64,000 bases of DNA from Echinarachnius parma (taxonomy: Eukaryota > Echinodermata > Echinoidea > Clypeasteroida > Echinarachniidae): assembly GCA_037951105.1 (NCBI GenBank), contig JBAMJV010002050.1, positions 56,801 through 120,800 of the forward strand. Reading direction: 5' to 3'. The position numbers and the translations under genes are program-made. Each line of letters starts with the position of its first letter. Position 1 is the first letter of the stretch. The notes under the pieces were generated by a model. The model did no database searches. It was not told where the DNA came from and saw only the letters and a program-made list of their open reading frames with translations. Below, one piece after another: positions 49,401 to 59,065 of the stretch.

Positions 49401-51311
49401 ACGTTTATATTATGTACCCAGTTGACGAAGAAAAGATGTCAGTAAGGCATGATGTTCCCGACACCCACCCGCTCCCGGTCATGGGGGGTGATCGAGATAC
49501 TCCACTAGTATCCGACACGTTCTGCAGCACTACAAGTTCTGTACAAAAAAAAAAAATTATACGAAAGAAACATACACATGACATGAGAGAGGGCTGCGCT
49601 TATCTACAATGACTTCAATTTAATTTCCTGTTTGTTTGTGTTTTGTCTTATATTTCTTTGCTTTTTAATTAATTAATTAGTTAGGAGCAACTTATTTCCT
49701 AGAAGAATAATAAAAATAGAACTACCGTATAGGGTTGATTATCCAGGAAGTATAGTCTTTATGCAACGATGAATGGAGTTTTAATACGTTTAGCGCTATT
49801 TTGTAATCCCTTTCTCTTTGCCAAACCTACATAATATATTTAATGTATTCACCTGCTTAATTTCTTTTGATTTGTTAGAACCACATTCCTTGTCAGAAAG
49901 GCTTAGATGGGTCAATCGCCACAATCATATTCCAAATCAAAATGGCACTAATTTCCCGGACGCGCCCCCATGTTTGTTACGAATAGGCTCATCAACCTCT
50001 CGGTCAACTCTCTCTGTCTCAAAACTTGCGACGATTATACAAGACTAGTAAAACAATTTTTGTTTGTTATAATGCTCATTATTTGTTTAATGCTATGTGT
50101 AACGATTCTTTCGTTGATTCCATCACAGTAATATACAAACATGATCAACAGCCTACAAACAATTTCTCCACTTTCCCGTGAATGTAAGTGAATTAGTCGC
50201 TTATCATAACTACGGTTCAGGACATTTCCGTAGACACAGTGAATTGAACGAAAACAAGACATGTACCTACCGAAATTGACTACGTGACCGGCGGTGTGGA
50301 CGATAGAGAAGACGACCATGAGGATGCCTACGATTTTGTGCATGAGGATGTGCTGGTCGAGTGGGAGGAGGGAGTTGAGGAAGCTATTCCGGCAAATGGT
50401 GAGGAGCTTCCGTAGCATCAGCACCAGCACGAAACAGCTGTTGAAACTCAGACATCGCCCTGAATCAAACACATACAAGTACAAGTATAACTCATTATGT
50501 ATACTTTAGTCATTTCATAATAATTAACCATGTTAGCAACAGCGTACTGGCATTACACAGCAATTACAACTCAGACATCACCCTGAAAGAATAAGAGTAA
50601 AAGGACAATGGCATCATTCCATTCTTGTCTCTAAAAAAAAACTCTCCAGAGTAAAAATCCCCCAGTGACATCATCTGTCAATCAATACTCAATTACTGAA
50701 AGATGAACAATACAGGGTGGAATGCAACTTCTCACAAGGTGAGGGCTTGCTCACAGTAGCATCATATGTTTTAATACTATTCTTACTGAGACACTTTCAA
50801 TAGCAGTTGCTATGTCAGATAAGCTCAACCATGATTAGGACAAGAAAAGAGGATTTTTACTCTGAAGAGTCTTTTTTAAGAGATGGGGCATAGCAAACTT
50901 AAGAACATAATTGCTAAAATGTTTAAACATATTTTATATACAAAACATATGTAGGTCAAATAGTTAACAAATTGTTCATGTATACACTAATACATAATAG
51001 TTGAAGGCAACTTGCATTTGGATTTGAGGGAACCTTTATTAAGTGGTCACCATACACACGTTTCACTGTATACCAACCTGTGCTTCGAGCTATAATCATG
51101 GCGGCCGGATGCTGCCCATGTTCCACTCCCCAGAAGCCGTCAAACGCACCCCACACGGCGAGCGCTGCGTTGATCTGCAGGTACACGACCACGAAGAAGA
51201 TGACGGAGAGACGATTGCGAAATGTCTCGTAGCTGCAGCAGGTCGATGTCGACGTCAGGCACTTCCGTCGAGCACTCTTCTTGCTGTCGTGGGTCTTCGG
51301 GTTCAACCAAT
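43341..51311 (-). CDS. NOX5: NOX5-like NADPH oxidase, nine 3' exons (5' part not found)
   Basis: Nine exons join with correct phases into 861 codons ending at a TGA at 43,341-43,343. NADPH oxidases pass electrons from NADPH through FAD and two hemes across a membrane to oxygen; NOX5 types are calcium-controlled. Visible parts in order: a first membrane helix; helix 3 with the heme histidines (MHKIVG, HTAGHVVNF); helix 5 with VFYWTH and VVHSS; FAD-binding HEWHPFTISSAP; NADPH-binding DGPYGSP, LIGAGIGITPFASILQSI and FFCGSPALGK; the C-terminal NENF with final Phe. Similarity to NOX5 (ITPFASILQS, QRSFEWF, MYMTSAL-like LYMTSAL, TRTQPGRPDW) is stronger than to NOX1-4 or DUOX. A ~300-residue Ser/Pro-rich insertion sits between the FAD and NADPH parts. 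EF-hand exons, expected upstream, were not seen between 51,312 and 64,000; they may lie beyond the window. Confidence 0.92.
43803..44069 (-). CDS. NOX5: NOX5 exon: NADPH domain middle, 89 codons
   Basis: Acceptor CTATGCAG|GTCGAC, donor GAAGAG|GTTCGT, phases 0/0. Encodes FFWINRHQRSFEWFISLL, FLDIHLYMTSALSP and DTITGLMTRTQPGRPDW, all close to vertebrate NOX5. Confidence 0.93.
44515..45232 (-). repeat. Decayed tandem copies of a NOX5 exon tail and adjoining intron
   Basis: The real exon tail (45,313-45,385) encodes CPNCNHAWVEDASTILKTKK. Copies lie at 45,172-45,225, 45,038-45,105 and 44,703-44,775, with weaker pieces at about 44,868-44,935 and 44,515-44,570. They share GGTTGATGCGTCCTCAACCC and AGGCGTGGTTGCAGTT. 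Intron text between copies (GTCAAGAAC..ACC.ACGTAA, ACGCACATAACCATCTTC) is also repeated. Donor-like AAGAAG|GTAATA is still intact in the 45,038 copy. A poly-C tract is at 44,837-44,853. Confidence 0.8.
45313..45519 (-). CDS. NOX5: NOX5 exon: NADPH pyrophosphate loop, 69 codons
   Basis: Acceptor TTTTTGAAG|ATCATTC, donor AAAAAG|GTAATA, phases 0/0. Encodes ILDGPYGSPAQHIMEAEHA, VLIGAGIGITPFASILQSI (the glycine-rich NADPH site) and a CPNC pair followed by HAWVEDAST, as in NOX5. Confidence 0.93.
45915..46051. repeat. Telomere-like-core dispersed element, copy 3 (degenerate)
   Basis: CTAATCTACTCCCATTAAT, CATTTCGTCTATTAGCAAAATC, then AGGGTAAAAGTTAAGGGTTG and GATTAGGGTAAGG follow the order of copy 1 (7,192-7,411), with fewer TTAGGG units. 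Confidence 0.45.
46060..46166. mobile_element. hAT-like MITE, 107 bp
   Basis: Ends CATTGGCGTAGATCTGTAC and GTACAAATCTACGCCAGTG are inverted; the flanks ATATCAAG (46,052-46,059) and GTATCAAG (46,167-46,174) agree in 7 of 8 bases. This copy has no homopolymer tract. Confidence 0.8.
46292..47346 (-). CDS. NOX5: NOX5 giant exon with ~300-residue disordered insertion, 352 codons
   Basis: Acceptor CGATGCAG|AGTTTATG, donor ATGGAG|GTACAG. The first ~20 codons (FMSLHIRALGNWTGRLYDVF) match NOX5. The rest is a Ser/Pro/Lys-rich stretch without predicted domain. In human NOX5 this position holds a far shorter polybasic, regulatory segment. Features seen: two related blocks, VAGSVQGSPASQKGPHTP and VADSASGSPASQKAPQSP; basic clusters KSPRRKRT and SRKKLRRNN; many SP and RxxS sites. 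The frame stays open for over 1 kb with balanced codon use, so it is coding rather than a retained intron. Confidence 0.88.
47631..47760 (-). CDS. NOX5: NOX5 exon: FAD-binding segment
   Basis: Acceptor ACCACACAG|GTTGTTC, donor CAAG|GTACGA (splits a Gly/Glu codon). Encodes VVHVVIQKPPHFKFQAGEY and HEWHPFTISSAPEQ, the FAD-binding motif of ferric reductase-like enzymes. Confidence 0.93.
47985..48240 (+). pseudogene. LINE ORF2 C-terminal fragment in NOX5 intron
   Basis: The plus strand encodes ITKRRLKWFGHVVRMPHHR and, after one frameshift near 48,085, PPGRPPTRWRDQVQ and NRPEWNKISRRG. This RRL.WFGHV.RM / GRP..RW.D signature is the common C-terminus of several LINE families. The fragment is broken and lies antisense to NOX5. 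Confidence 0.75.
48497..48688 (-). CDS. NOX5: NOX5 exon: membrane helices 5 and 6, 64 codons
   Basis: Acceptor TATCCATAG|GTGTTC, donor GCAAAC|GTAAAT, phases 0/0. VFYWTH and VVHSSTFW carry the second pair of heme histidines, about 13 residues apart; YWLVGPGLVYIVERILR is helix 6. Confidence 0.93.
49120..49298 (-). CDS. NOX5: NOX5 exon: extracellular loop and helix 4, 60 codons
   Basis: Acceptor TCTTTGCAG|AACTTG, donor TTCAAG|GTGAGT. Encodes LFTPITGIGWVSGTSCITGW and IVQGIVTLFAMPCIRRHGYF, matching GIGWVHG and CIRRSGHF of NOX5. Confidence 0.92.
49440..49550 (-). repeat. Decayed copy of the helix-4 exon 5' half
   Basis: On the plus strand GATGTTCCCGACACCCACCC, CCCGGTCAT, GAGATACTC and TCCGACACGTTCTGCAGCAC follow the order of 49,208-49,300, 242 bp away. 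It includes the acceptor side (CTACAAGTTCTG) but has lost several bases, so the frame is shifted. It lies on the 5' side of the real exon in transcription order. Confidence 0.8.
50271..50459 (-). CDS. NOX5: NOX5 exon: helices 2-3 with first heme histidines
   Basis: Acceptor TTTGATTCAG|GGCGATG, donor TTTCG|GTAGGT. Encodes RCLSFNSCFVLVLMLRKLL, LLPLDQHILMHKIVGILM and HTAGHVVNF. H residues in MHKIVG and AGH correspond to the heme ligands of helix 3. Confidence 0.92.
50460..51077. other. NOX5 intron, nothing recognised
   Basis: AT-rich. The phrase CAGACATCGCCCTGAA at the exon edge (50,450) recurs as CAGACATCACCCTGAA at about 50,572, a short decayed copy of the exon start with AACAGC..ATTACAACT nearby. 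Confidence 0.45.
51078..51311 (-). CDS. NOX5: NOX5 exon: linker and first membrane helix
   Basis: Acceptor GCTGCAG|ATTGGTTG (codon split after one base), donor CACAG|GTTGGT. Encodes DWLNPKTHDSKKSARRK, CCSYETFRNRLSVIFFVVV and AVWGAFDGFWG, the basic linker and first helix that follow the EF-hand module in NOX5. First exon that I can identify; the gene continues 5' to higher coordinates. Confidence 0.88.
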
Positions 51312-52129
51312 CTGCAGCGCTGGTATTACAATTTAAAATAAAATTTGAATAAGTATAATATTATTGTGATTTGAATTATCGCAATGATATTGTAATATAC
51401 TGTAGTACCGTATATGTGAACAGTTGTGGTTACATATCCCATATTACGTTAGGAAATGTTTTCAATTGATAATGGTAATAACAAGTAAAACAATATTGAT
51501 TACAGGCTGATGCCGACTTAAGGGCATTCCTGTCATGCCTGTGAACTTTCCTTCTTGCAGCCATGAACCATAAGGGTTCTCAGCTATTCTGCCACGCTGC
51601 CACGTACCAATGACGCTTATTTGAATATTGATTACAAAGCAATTCAGTTAACCGATACTTACAAGCAACATTAAATTCAGTTAGTTAATATATATAAGTT
51701 TTATTATAGTATTAATCACTGTTTCATTATAAACAACAGTGATAAGAATATTATATTGATTTTAAGGTGCTTTTGACTGAGAAACGTTCCTGCGAGCTGT
51801 CAGTCTGTTATTGTGCATGCCGTTTCGCGATTGCTGATACATTTATTATATACAAATGGTAACATTACAATATATGTATTTGTTAATTTACTATATGTGG
51901 TGATACGTATACATATCCGCTCCTCAAACAAGAAAGATGAATATTATTATAAATAAACAAAATATCAAGACGCTGAGAGAGTGTTCAAGTTAGGTAAAGG
52001 AATAACCTATTTTTTATTTCAAACAAATGGGAATGATGTCAAATTGTTTAATGATTGATTATTTGTTTTTTGCAGACACATTTAATCAATTATGATTATG
52101 TATGTCTGGGACCGCCCTTTATCGTCACC

Positions 52130-52205
52130 TTCCGATAGACGCGGCCAAGATTCGAACCCGGGCCGATTAGTGCGAAGAGCGAAGCTCTGAACACTCGACC
52201 AGAAC
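52130..52205 (-). repeat. tRNA-like (SINE-type) segment
   Basis: The minus strand has GTTCTGGTCGAGTGTTCAG (A-box region) and GCCCGGGTTCGAATC (B-box). A third or fourth distinct SINE head in the window. The outer stem is weak. Confidence 0.55.
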
Positions 52206-52600
52206 ACCTCTTCACAATCGTTCAATATGACAGCTTAAACAAAGTTCATTCCGATATTCTTTACAAAAGAAAATGAGTACAAACTTCCTCTTTCTCAAAG
52301 CGAAGTTAACGCGGGGATATTACAAGTGTTGGCGGTGTGGTAAGGGTGTGACTCGGTAAGACAAAACCTCTTAGACTCTCAATCGTTTTCCCAAATTCTT
52401 CTCCTGTCATCAGTTAATGCTTTTTGACACGACTTGTCAAAATTGTTTTCTTGTTATGGAATATGTTGCCTGAGGGATAACGTAAATGAATCGTTCGATA
52501 GTAGTATTAGATGTTTTATGAGTGTCTCGAATAAATTGTTCCCGGTGGTGGTGTTTGAGTTAATTTGATTATAAGACAATTTAAACAAATCATGAAGATA

Positions 52601-52672
52601 TTGAATGACGATGTCATGGCGTATTGAATGACGATGTCATGGCGTATTGAATGACGATGTCATGGCGTATTG
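52601..52672. repeat. 23-bp tandem repeat, three copies
   Basis: GAATGACGATGTCATGGCG followed by TATT is repeated three times without change. TGACGATGTCA is itself nearly palindromic. Confidence 0.9.
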
Positions 52673-52776
52673 TTTCAGTTCATGGAAGACATCGTGTATT
52701 GTTAACACGGTTAATTTTAAGGCCCTTTTGAATATTTTGTTTTCAGGAGAAGCTTCATAAATACCATTAATTTTTA

Positions 52777-53005
52777 TGCAAAATTGAAACGAATACATTG
52801 GGCAATAAATATTAAAACCTGATTGAACTACGACTTCGAAGTCCGTTTACTCCTAGCTTTTGAATTGTTCATTGAACCAAACACTAATTTTCATGCAAAA
52901 TTGAAACGAATACATTGGGCAATAAATATTAAAACCTGATTGAACTATGACTTCGAAGTCCGTTTACTCCTAGCTTTTGAATTGTCCATTGAACCAAACA
53001 CTGAC
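52777..53005. repeat. 117-bp direct tandem duplication
   Basis: Landmark AAATTGAAACGAATACATTG occurs at 52,781 and 52,898; the copies differ at a handful of positions, so the event is recent. The unit contains the palindrome GACTTCGAAGTC. Confidence 0.9.
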
Positions 53006-53662
53006 ATGCTCTTGTATTATAGCAATTAGTTAGAATACAATTATATCGATAAGATTATTTTGTCAAGAAAAGGCAGAAGAAAAAAACTCATTCCAATATA
53101 TGCTACTGCTTTGAAGATTAACGCGTGATCAATTTAGAAATGGAGATTCTTTTGTTTAAATACAATTCCAAACTGACTGCCTAAAGAATTAGCGGACACA
53201 TCGCATCTTCTTTATTTTCCCCTCTTTTTTTAAAGATTCCCATGCATTAGGAAATGTATTTGAAGGATTTTAGAGTTTATATATATGACCAAATATCATA
53301 CAATCACTTTAAGTTTAGTATTCCCAGAAAGAGGTGATAAGTAATTCATTAAAATAAACATTGGAATTATCAAGAGACTTCACTGAGTGTGTGAACAGTG
53401 AAAGAAACTCGAGGTTGCATTCGTATAATTGGGTTTAGAATGTGGATGAAGAATGAAAGATAAACTTATGACAGACAAAAGAGTCCCTTGTCCCTCGTGA
53501 ACTCCCCGGAAGGACCAAAGCGGAGGCTACGATTTCAAACAGAGAGGACAAACCAATCAGTCAGCTAACAGAATGAAGTGGTGACAAGAAAGTAAAGAGA
53601 ACACAAGGAGTTGATATTACTCCTTGAGAGAACAGGCCACGTATTCAGCTTAAAACAGGAAT

Positions 53663-54035
53663 CTTAAAGGGATCTAGTAACTTTGCTGACAGGTGCAAAA
53701 AGTGATGAATGCATGGTTGATAAAATATGTATTATTGTGATCTCAGAGATATATGTCCACTGAGTGACGTGTGCTTGACTCACGTTGAATGGATATTATA
53801 GGGCCAAGATATATGATAGAAAATGCGAAGTGATATCGCTATTGAACTCAATTCACTGTCTCTGTATACAGTCATAACTTTCTAGTGGATAATTAAAAAT
53901 CTGAACACTTCAATAGTAAATGTCTTTTTAACGAATTAAAGTGAAATTAGAAAAATCGAAACCTGTTCCATGCTTCTATTGGTAATACGAATACAACATG
54001 GTATGAGATAATCACCAGAGTTCTAAGTATGTATA
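53663..54035. repeat. Interspersed repeat, orientation 2
   Basis: Reverse complement of 41,690-42,007 by ordered short matches (GTGCAAAAAGTGATGAATG, TATGTCCACTGAGTGA, TGAACACTTCAATAGTAAA, CGAAACCTGTTC, ATGCTTCTATTGGTAATACG). It has extra DNA in the middle. Confidence 0.65.
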
Positions 54036-55118
54036 GATGTGTCCAATGGTACTAGATCCTTTTAACAAGAGAAAGCAAAGATAACAAAGTAATATATTCA
54101 CCATTTTTAAGGTGAAGTCAAATGTCCGCGCAACGAAACAATTCCATATGGTTTTAAGAATAGTAGGGACATAATAGAGAGTAAGAACATCTTTCGCATT
54201 CAATCGCTTTTTACAACAATTCTTCACATAAGTTCACATATTGAAGTACCTGTATGTGTTATCTATTTCCATAATAACAAAGTCAAAGACATTATCATTC
54301 CAAACTTGGGTAGTCCGAAACTAGTAAATGTATTTAGGCGGCCCTTATAAACATTACGAAATTGAAGCATATTCTGGTGGTTGTCTAGCTTGACAAAGCA
54401 AATGATTATTATTTGACGTGTGAATTTTTGGAGGCACCGGGCAAGAGGGCCAGTAGTACTGTTAAATATGCTGGCCCCGTCTTCAATGTGAAATGACCGG
54501 AAGTTGGTAACCTTACTAGTCTGCACACCGATTTTCGGAACTTGATTGGTAGGCTATAGTCCAGTCAATATAAGGTATTGACCTCCGCAAAATTGCAACA
54601 TGGGAATTTTCTTCGCAATTCCGTTCAGGTAACTCCCCTGAACAACATACTAAAAGTCCCAAGAAATCGAAGCTAGGGAAAGTGGTTAAATTTGCATACA
54701 ATGCAAATGAGGTATTTTTTAATATGGAAGTCAATTTTTTTTTTTCTATTGATGTACAATATTAAAACCAGAAGAGTATGTATGCCCATTAATGAAAGCG
54801 CAGATTACACGATGAACTCACATCCGTACTAAAACTAGCAACATAATTTGCATAATATGCAATTAAAGTTCCACAAACCAAAAAATTGCATATTCTTTCC
54901 AAAAATGGACTTGATTGAGTGAATGAAAATGATAAAGCCACTATTTTCAAGGTCAGTAATGACAAAGGTTATGTTAGACATCCTATCAAAACATTTTAAT
55001 AAAAGTAATTTGCACAATTTTCAAATGAGCTATTGAAAAGGAGGAAAATTTGAGTTTCAATGTAAGTTCAACCAACACAATGGACTCCCCTACATACAAA
55101 TATAATTATATCCCAATA
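54036..55118. other. AT-rich spacer, no gene
   Basis: Minus frames at 54,263-54,734 have no recognisable domain or splice context. Possibly old transposon DNA. Confidence 0.35.
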
Positions 55119-55309
55119 GACCGCTTCTGTAATGTATGCAAATAATATGCGTATGACGTAAGACTCTCCGTTGGCAAGCTGAACAATAGTAACTAGGTCC
55201 GGCGAGCTAGGTTTGCCGGAGCTTGCCGGACATAGTTACTATTGTTAAGCTTGCCAACGGGGAGTCTGACGTCCTACGCATAATATTTGCATACATTACA
55301 GAAGCGGTC
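55119..55309. mobile_element. Palindromic mariner-like MITE, copy 2
   Basis: TA at 55,117-55,118 and 55,310-55,311 flanks GACCGCTTCTGTAATGTATG and its inverse. It matches 40,821-41,000 throughout, with about 10 extra bases at the centre. Confidence 0.85.
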
Positions 55310-55472
55310 TATTGCATAATGTGCAAATTAGCTATTGTTTAATTATTACAGTCGAATTTCAATGAAGATAAGCATTTAGAGGCAAAAAATAAGTGAAAAG
55401 GGTGTAGTCACATAGATTTCTCACACAGATGAAGAATTGCTAATCGTTACTGACGATTTTTATTGCATAATT

Positions 55473-57110
55473 GCAGGATTGATTGCTGTCACATCGCTCA
55501 TCTTCTCGTTCCTATTACTCGGACTCACATGGCTCCGACCTACTCAACACCACGGGGTCTGGGCCACCCTCCTGTAGCTGCTCTGCGCCTACATATCGTA
55601 CCTCGGGCGAAAGAAGGTCCTCCAGGAGATGAGATAGTGCTGGAAGAATCCACGCAAGTACCAAGAACGGGTTCTTCTAGACATTCTGGTCTCGAACTCC
55701 GACACGGACTACGGGAGGAAGCACAACCTGAAGGATATCAGATCCATTGTAGAGTTTAACGGCAACACCCATTGACCACATATGAAGATTACCGGCCTAA
55801 CCTTGAACGCTCGATGGCAGGTGAAGAGAACGTTATGATACCGGGTAAAGTCAAGAACACATATTGACTGCGGGCACGACTGGAAGATCTACATTCTTAC
55901 CCATCAAAGACCACAGGGGGCAGCGAGAAGAAATGTTGGATACGCAATACGCCATCTGCCTGGAGCCGTGTCCACGTCTGGGACGGCTCTAGAAACAGAT
56001 GATCCACTATGTTGCGTCAGTGAACCCCGACGTAGAAGGAGGAGGCCGAGTCGTTACGGTAGGAACCTTCTACGAGGACGGCCGAAAGAAACATTGCTTC
56101 GCTACTCCTCCTGCTGGATACCAGATCACGTCTCTCTACAGGATCGAGGCGTATTACATCCACCTCCTCTTCGCCCTCCGTGAACAGAACCTCGGCCTCA
56201 CCATCATCATCGGCGCACTCGACTCGAAACAGCTGGGGAACTATTGGGAGGACATCATCAACGACATCGAACAAGGGACCGTCAGTCGCAAAGTCAATCT
56301 TCCCAATGATGTCCGAGCGTCTCTGGTGAATGAACTCAGAGGTGGTGGCCAGAAGAGGGGGCAGGAACTTCGACGTGAGTTCGAGCGAGGCTTCGAGAAC
56401 ATCATCTTGCTTGTGTTGTGACCATTGATACCACTGGAGTTTGGTCGGCGCTGCAGAAGAAATACGCAAGAGGTAACAACTAAGAGTTGTTGCAAGACAT
56501 AGCCTTCTATTCTCGTGATGTTAAATCTCGTGCTAATTTTATCAGAAAATAATCTCTTTTGAATTATATTTTTCTTGCATTATCATAACCTTATTTAGCA
56601 TTAAATGTGTTTGGATGATGATTTTTATTCTCATAGCCAGAGGCTCCAATATCCGTTTGCACGCACACAGACATATCAAACATCCTTTTTTTTCTCATGC
56701 TATACGACAGTTGAATTTCCTGCCAGAATCCATCATCTGCACCTCGCCTGACAATTTCAAACCGGAGTTGCAGAGAATCCAACTTAATTAGAGCACAAAA
56801 GAGTTTTACTTGGACGTAGTTAGCATGAATACAGAGCACCGTATTGTACATAGGCACAGCACCCACTGGTACGTGAAAACACCACGCTGATGGACTGTAC
56901 CTTGACACAAGAAGATTTTGACAAAGGCAATAGATTTCAAAGTGAATTTTTGTTCATATCTCGACAGATATTCCAGTAGTCTCTCTGGGATACGACTGAT
57001 CCGAGGGATGGGTGTGGCTTATGCTCCTTGGTTCTGGGAAGAGCGCCCTCACTGTTCATTCGTCGGTCGCTTCATGGAGTTCATCAAGCTATTAAAGCGA
57101 CACGTAATAT
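55473..57110 (+). pseudogene. Broken GH3-domain-containing gene, intron retained
   Basis: The first exonic piece (about 55,480-56,480) reads, across several frames, LIFSFLLLGLTWLRP, AYISYLGRKKVLQEM, KNPRKYQERVLLDILVSNS, DTDYGRKHNLKDIRSIVEF, LTTYEDYRPNLERSM, AGEENVMIPGKV, then YYIHLLFALREQNLG, WEDIINDIEQGTV, RREFERGFENI and TTGVWSALQKKYARG. This is the order of conserved lines of GH3/GHDC-like proteins. AG|GATTGA precedes it and AGAG|GTAACA ends it. After a gap of about 485 bp, CGACAG|ATATTCC opens a second piece, IPVVSLGYD-stop-SEG, shifting to GMGVAYAPWFWEERPHC and GRFMEFI, the next GH3 line. Stops (two TAG early, TGA in SEG block) and frameshifts disable it. Intron retention argues against a retrocopy. 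Confidence 0.78.
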
Positions 57111-57439
57111 AATCGTAGTCAAATTCATACCCGTGTATGTGGTCTTCGGGCGGCAAATCAACAGGGGCGTAGGTATAGGTATATGAAGGGGAGTGGGCAC
57201 CGGGGGTCTTTCCATTTATATGAGGGGCACCAGTTTTTACCTGACAAGCAAAACAAGACAAGAAACAAAAAAGGTTCCTTATCCATTTATATAGCCACAA
57301 TCAGCACATTTACCTTATAATGACACGATTAGGGTCCATTTCTTTGGGGGATAATGACAGGTTTGTACTCTCATTAAAGAACAACAAATACACGGTGTAG
57401 AAAGTACACAGGATGTTTGTTTTGAAAGATTATAATCAT

Positions 57440-57748
57440 TAGTAAGGATTCTGGTTAAAGTGATCCATTAACTTTGTCAATTTCAACCAAAATCATATGG
57501 AGATTTCTTATTTTCTCCTTTACCTTGTCGTTTGGCTAAGGATGACAGAGGAATGAGATGGGTTTTGATATTTCAAATATATCCCTAATTATGGAGATAG
57601 TTATGATTGAATTTCGATTGTAGTCAAAATTGGTGTGCAGTACGTACGTGATACAATCCTACATCAATGTTCACTTTTTGCACCTGGTAAACAGTGCTTC
57701 TTTTCGATGAAACAATCGCACATCATTTACAAGAATCTTACAATGATA
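57440..57748. repeat. Host repeat around the Helitron, related to 40.8-41.3 kb
   Basis: CATTAACTTTGTCAATTTCAACCAAAATCATATGG matches the flanks of the palindromic MITE at 40,811-41,020, here uninterrupted (longest exact shared runs under 20 bases). Later landmarks CATCCCTAATTATGGA-like ATCCCTAATTATGGAG and AAGAATCTTACAATGAT are shared with 41,085-41,275 and 60,040-60,057. Confidence 0.5.
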
Positions 57749-57789
57749 TCTATTATATTATCTATTATATTAATACGGTAAGCTTCAAC

Positions 57790-57975
57790 CCCCCAAATGC
57801 CTCCCACTCGAGATATCCTCACCCCGAGAATTCGGCGACTCCCCGACCGTCGGGATCGAAGGATATACGTTTTGCGGAGGACAATAAGGTATTCCCGAGT
57901 CGCTCCCGCCCCGTGGTCGTCCTCCAGATCGAAGAAAAGGGAAAGTCAGCAATGCGGCATTGCCTACCTAAGATG
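57790..57975. other. GC-rich block in the Helitron, origin unknown
   Basis: All three plus frames are open or nearly so for 60-100 codons (for example MPPTRDILTPRIRRLPDR). I recognise no domain in any. It may be a captured fragment or an ordinary inner part of the element. Confidence 0.35.
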
Positions 57976-58417
57976 CCGAGCATTGACTAACGATTTATCG
58001 CCGTAAAATTATTTTTAAGAATATAAATTGGATTAGATAAAACAAATGATATATTGAGAAACCATTTTAGATATAACACGTTGCGAAACTACCCAGGTTT
58101 TGATAAATATCAATATTTATATTACGCGGATGGTATGTTTATGATCGCTATTGCCGATTGGCATTGTGTTTGTAAGTGCATCGACGACAAAATGCGACAA
58201 CTTCAATTTAGCTGCGGTTATACAACGCGCAATGGCTGTACAGCCGTGTATACACGTCGCGGAGTCATCTAATCACCCCACCGAAACGCAGTTTATTTGC
58301 ATAGCTCACTGACCTGCTGACCATCGTCTCTATTCGCCCTACCGTACACGATACTATAATTGCGCCAGCTTGTGGTAAGATGTATTAAGTCAGCCACGAG
58401 TGCAGTACCAGAAGAGA

Positions 58418-59065
58418 CGCCGACGGGGTGGGGGGTGGGGGTGGGGGTAGAATGGACGGGGAGGTCTCTGCTCATTTATTATGCAATGCATGTATAAACG
58501 GCTATCATCGGGTTTCACAAGAATATGAACAAAATGTATACGCGGGAGAACTTAGTTTGGATATGAATTGTGTAGGGGACACGACGGGTTATGTGTCATG
58601 CAGGCAATTGAAGACACGGGGGGGGGGGGGGGGGGGGGGGGTTGGCAGCGGCGAAGCTAGCAAGAACACGAACATAGTGTACTGTATCTAATTTGATACA
58701 AGCGGAACAAATTATCGGGGGTGGGGGTAGAATGGATGGGGGAAGTATCTGCTCATAGTATGCAAATGCATGTACATGTTTCAAGGGAATATACATGTTT
58801 CACAAAAATATGAACAAAAGTATCTGCGGGAGAACTTAGTTTATGATATGAAATGTGTAGGGGACACGACGGGTTATTTGTCATACAGGCAATTGGAGCC
58901 GCGGGGGGGGGGGAGGGGGGAGGGGGGAGGGGGGAGGGGGAGGGGGGGAGGGGGGAGGGGGGAGGGGGGAGGGGGGAGGGGGGAGCGGCGAAGCTACTTT
59001 ATTAGCAAGAACACGTCATAGTGTATTGTATCTATTTTAATACAAGCGGAACAAATTATGGATCA
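58418..59065. repeat. ~300-bp direct tandem duplication with G-rich tracts
   Basis: GGGGGTAGAATGGA, GAACAAAA.GTAT.CGCGGGAG, GTAGGGGACACGACGGGTTAT, CAGGCAATTG and GGCGAAGCTA occur in order in both halves (from about 58,440 and 58,727). The first has a pure G tract (58,619-58,641), the second a GGGGGGA hexa/heptamer array (58,902-58,983). Confidence 0.8.

Larger units (their letters stand above)
51312..53662. other. Putative NOX5 intron or upstream DNA with small repeats
   Basis: I looked on the minus strand for EF-hand loops (DxDxDG pattern) and saw none. The stretch holds a tRNA-like segment and two tandem repeats listed separately; the rest is AT-rich. Confidence 0.4.

Noticed and set aside
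56017-56469. Minus-strand frame of 150 codons
   Set aside because: Antisense to the GH3-like exon, whose plus-strand translation shows the family lines.
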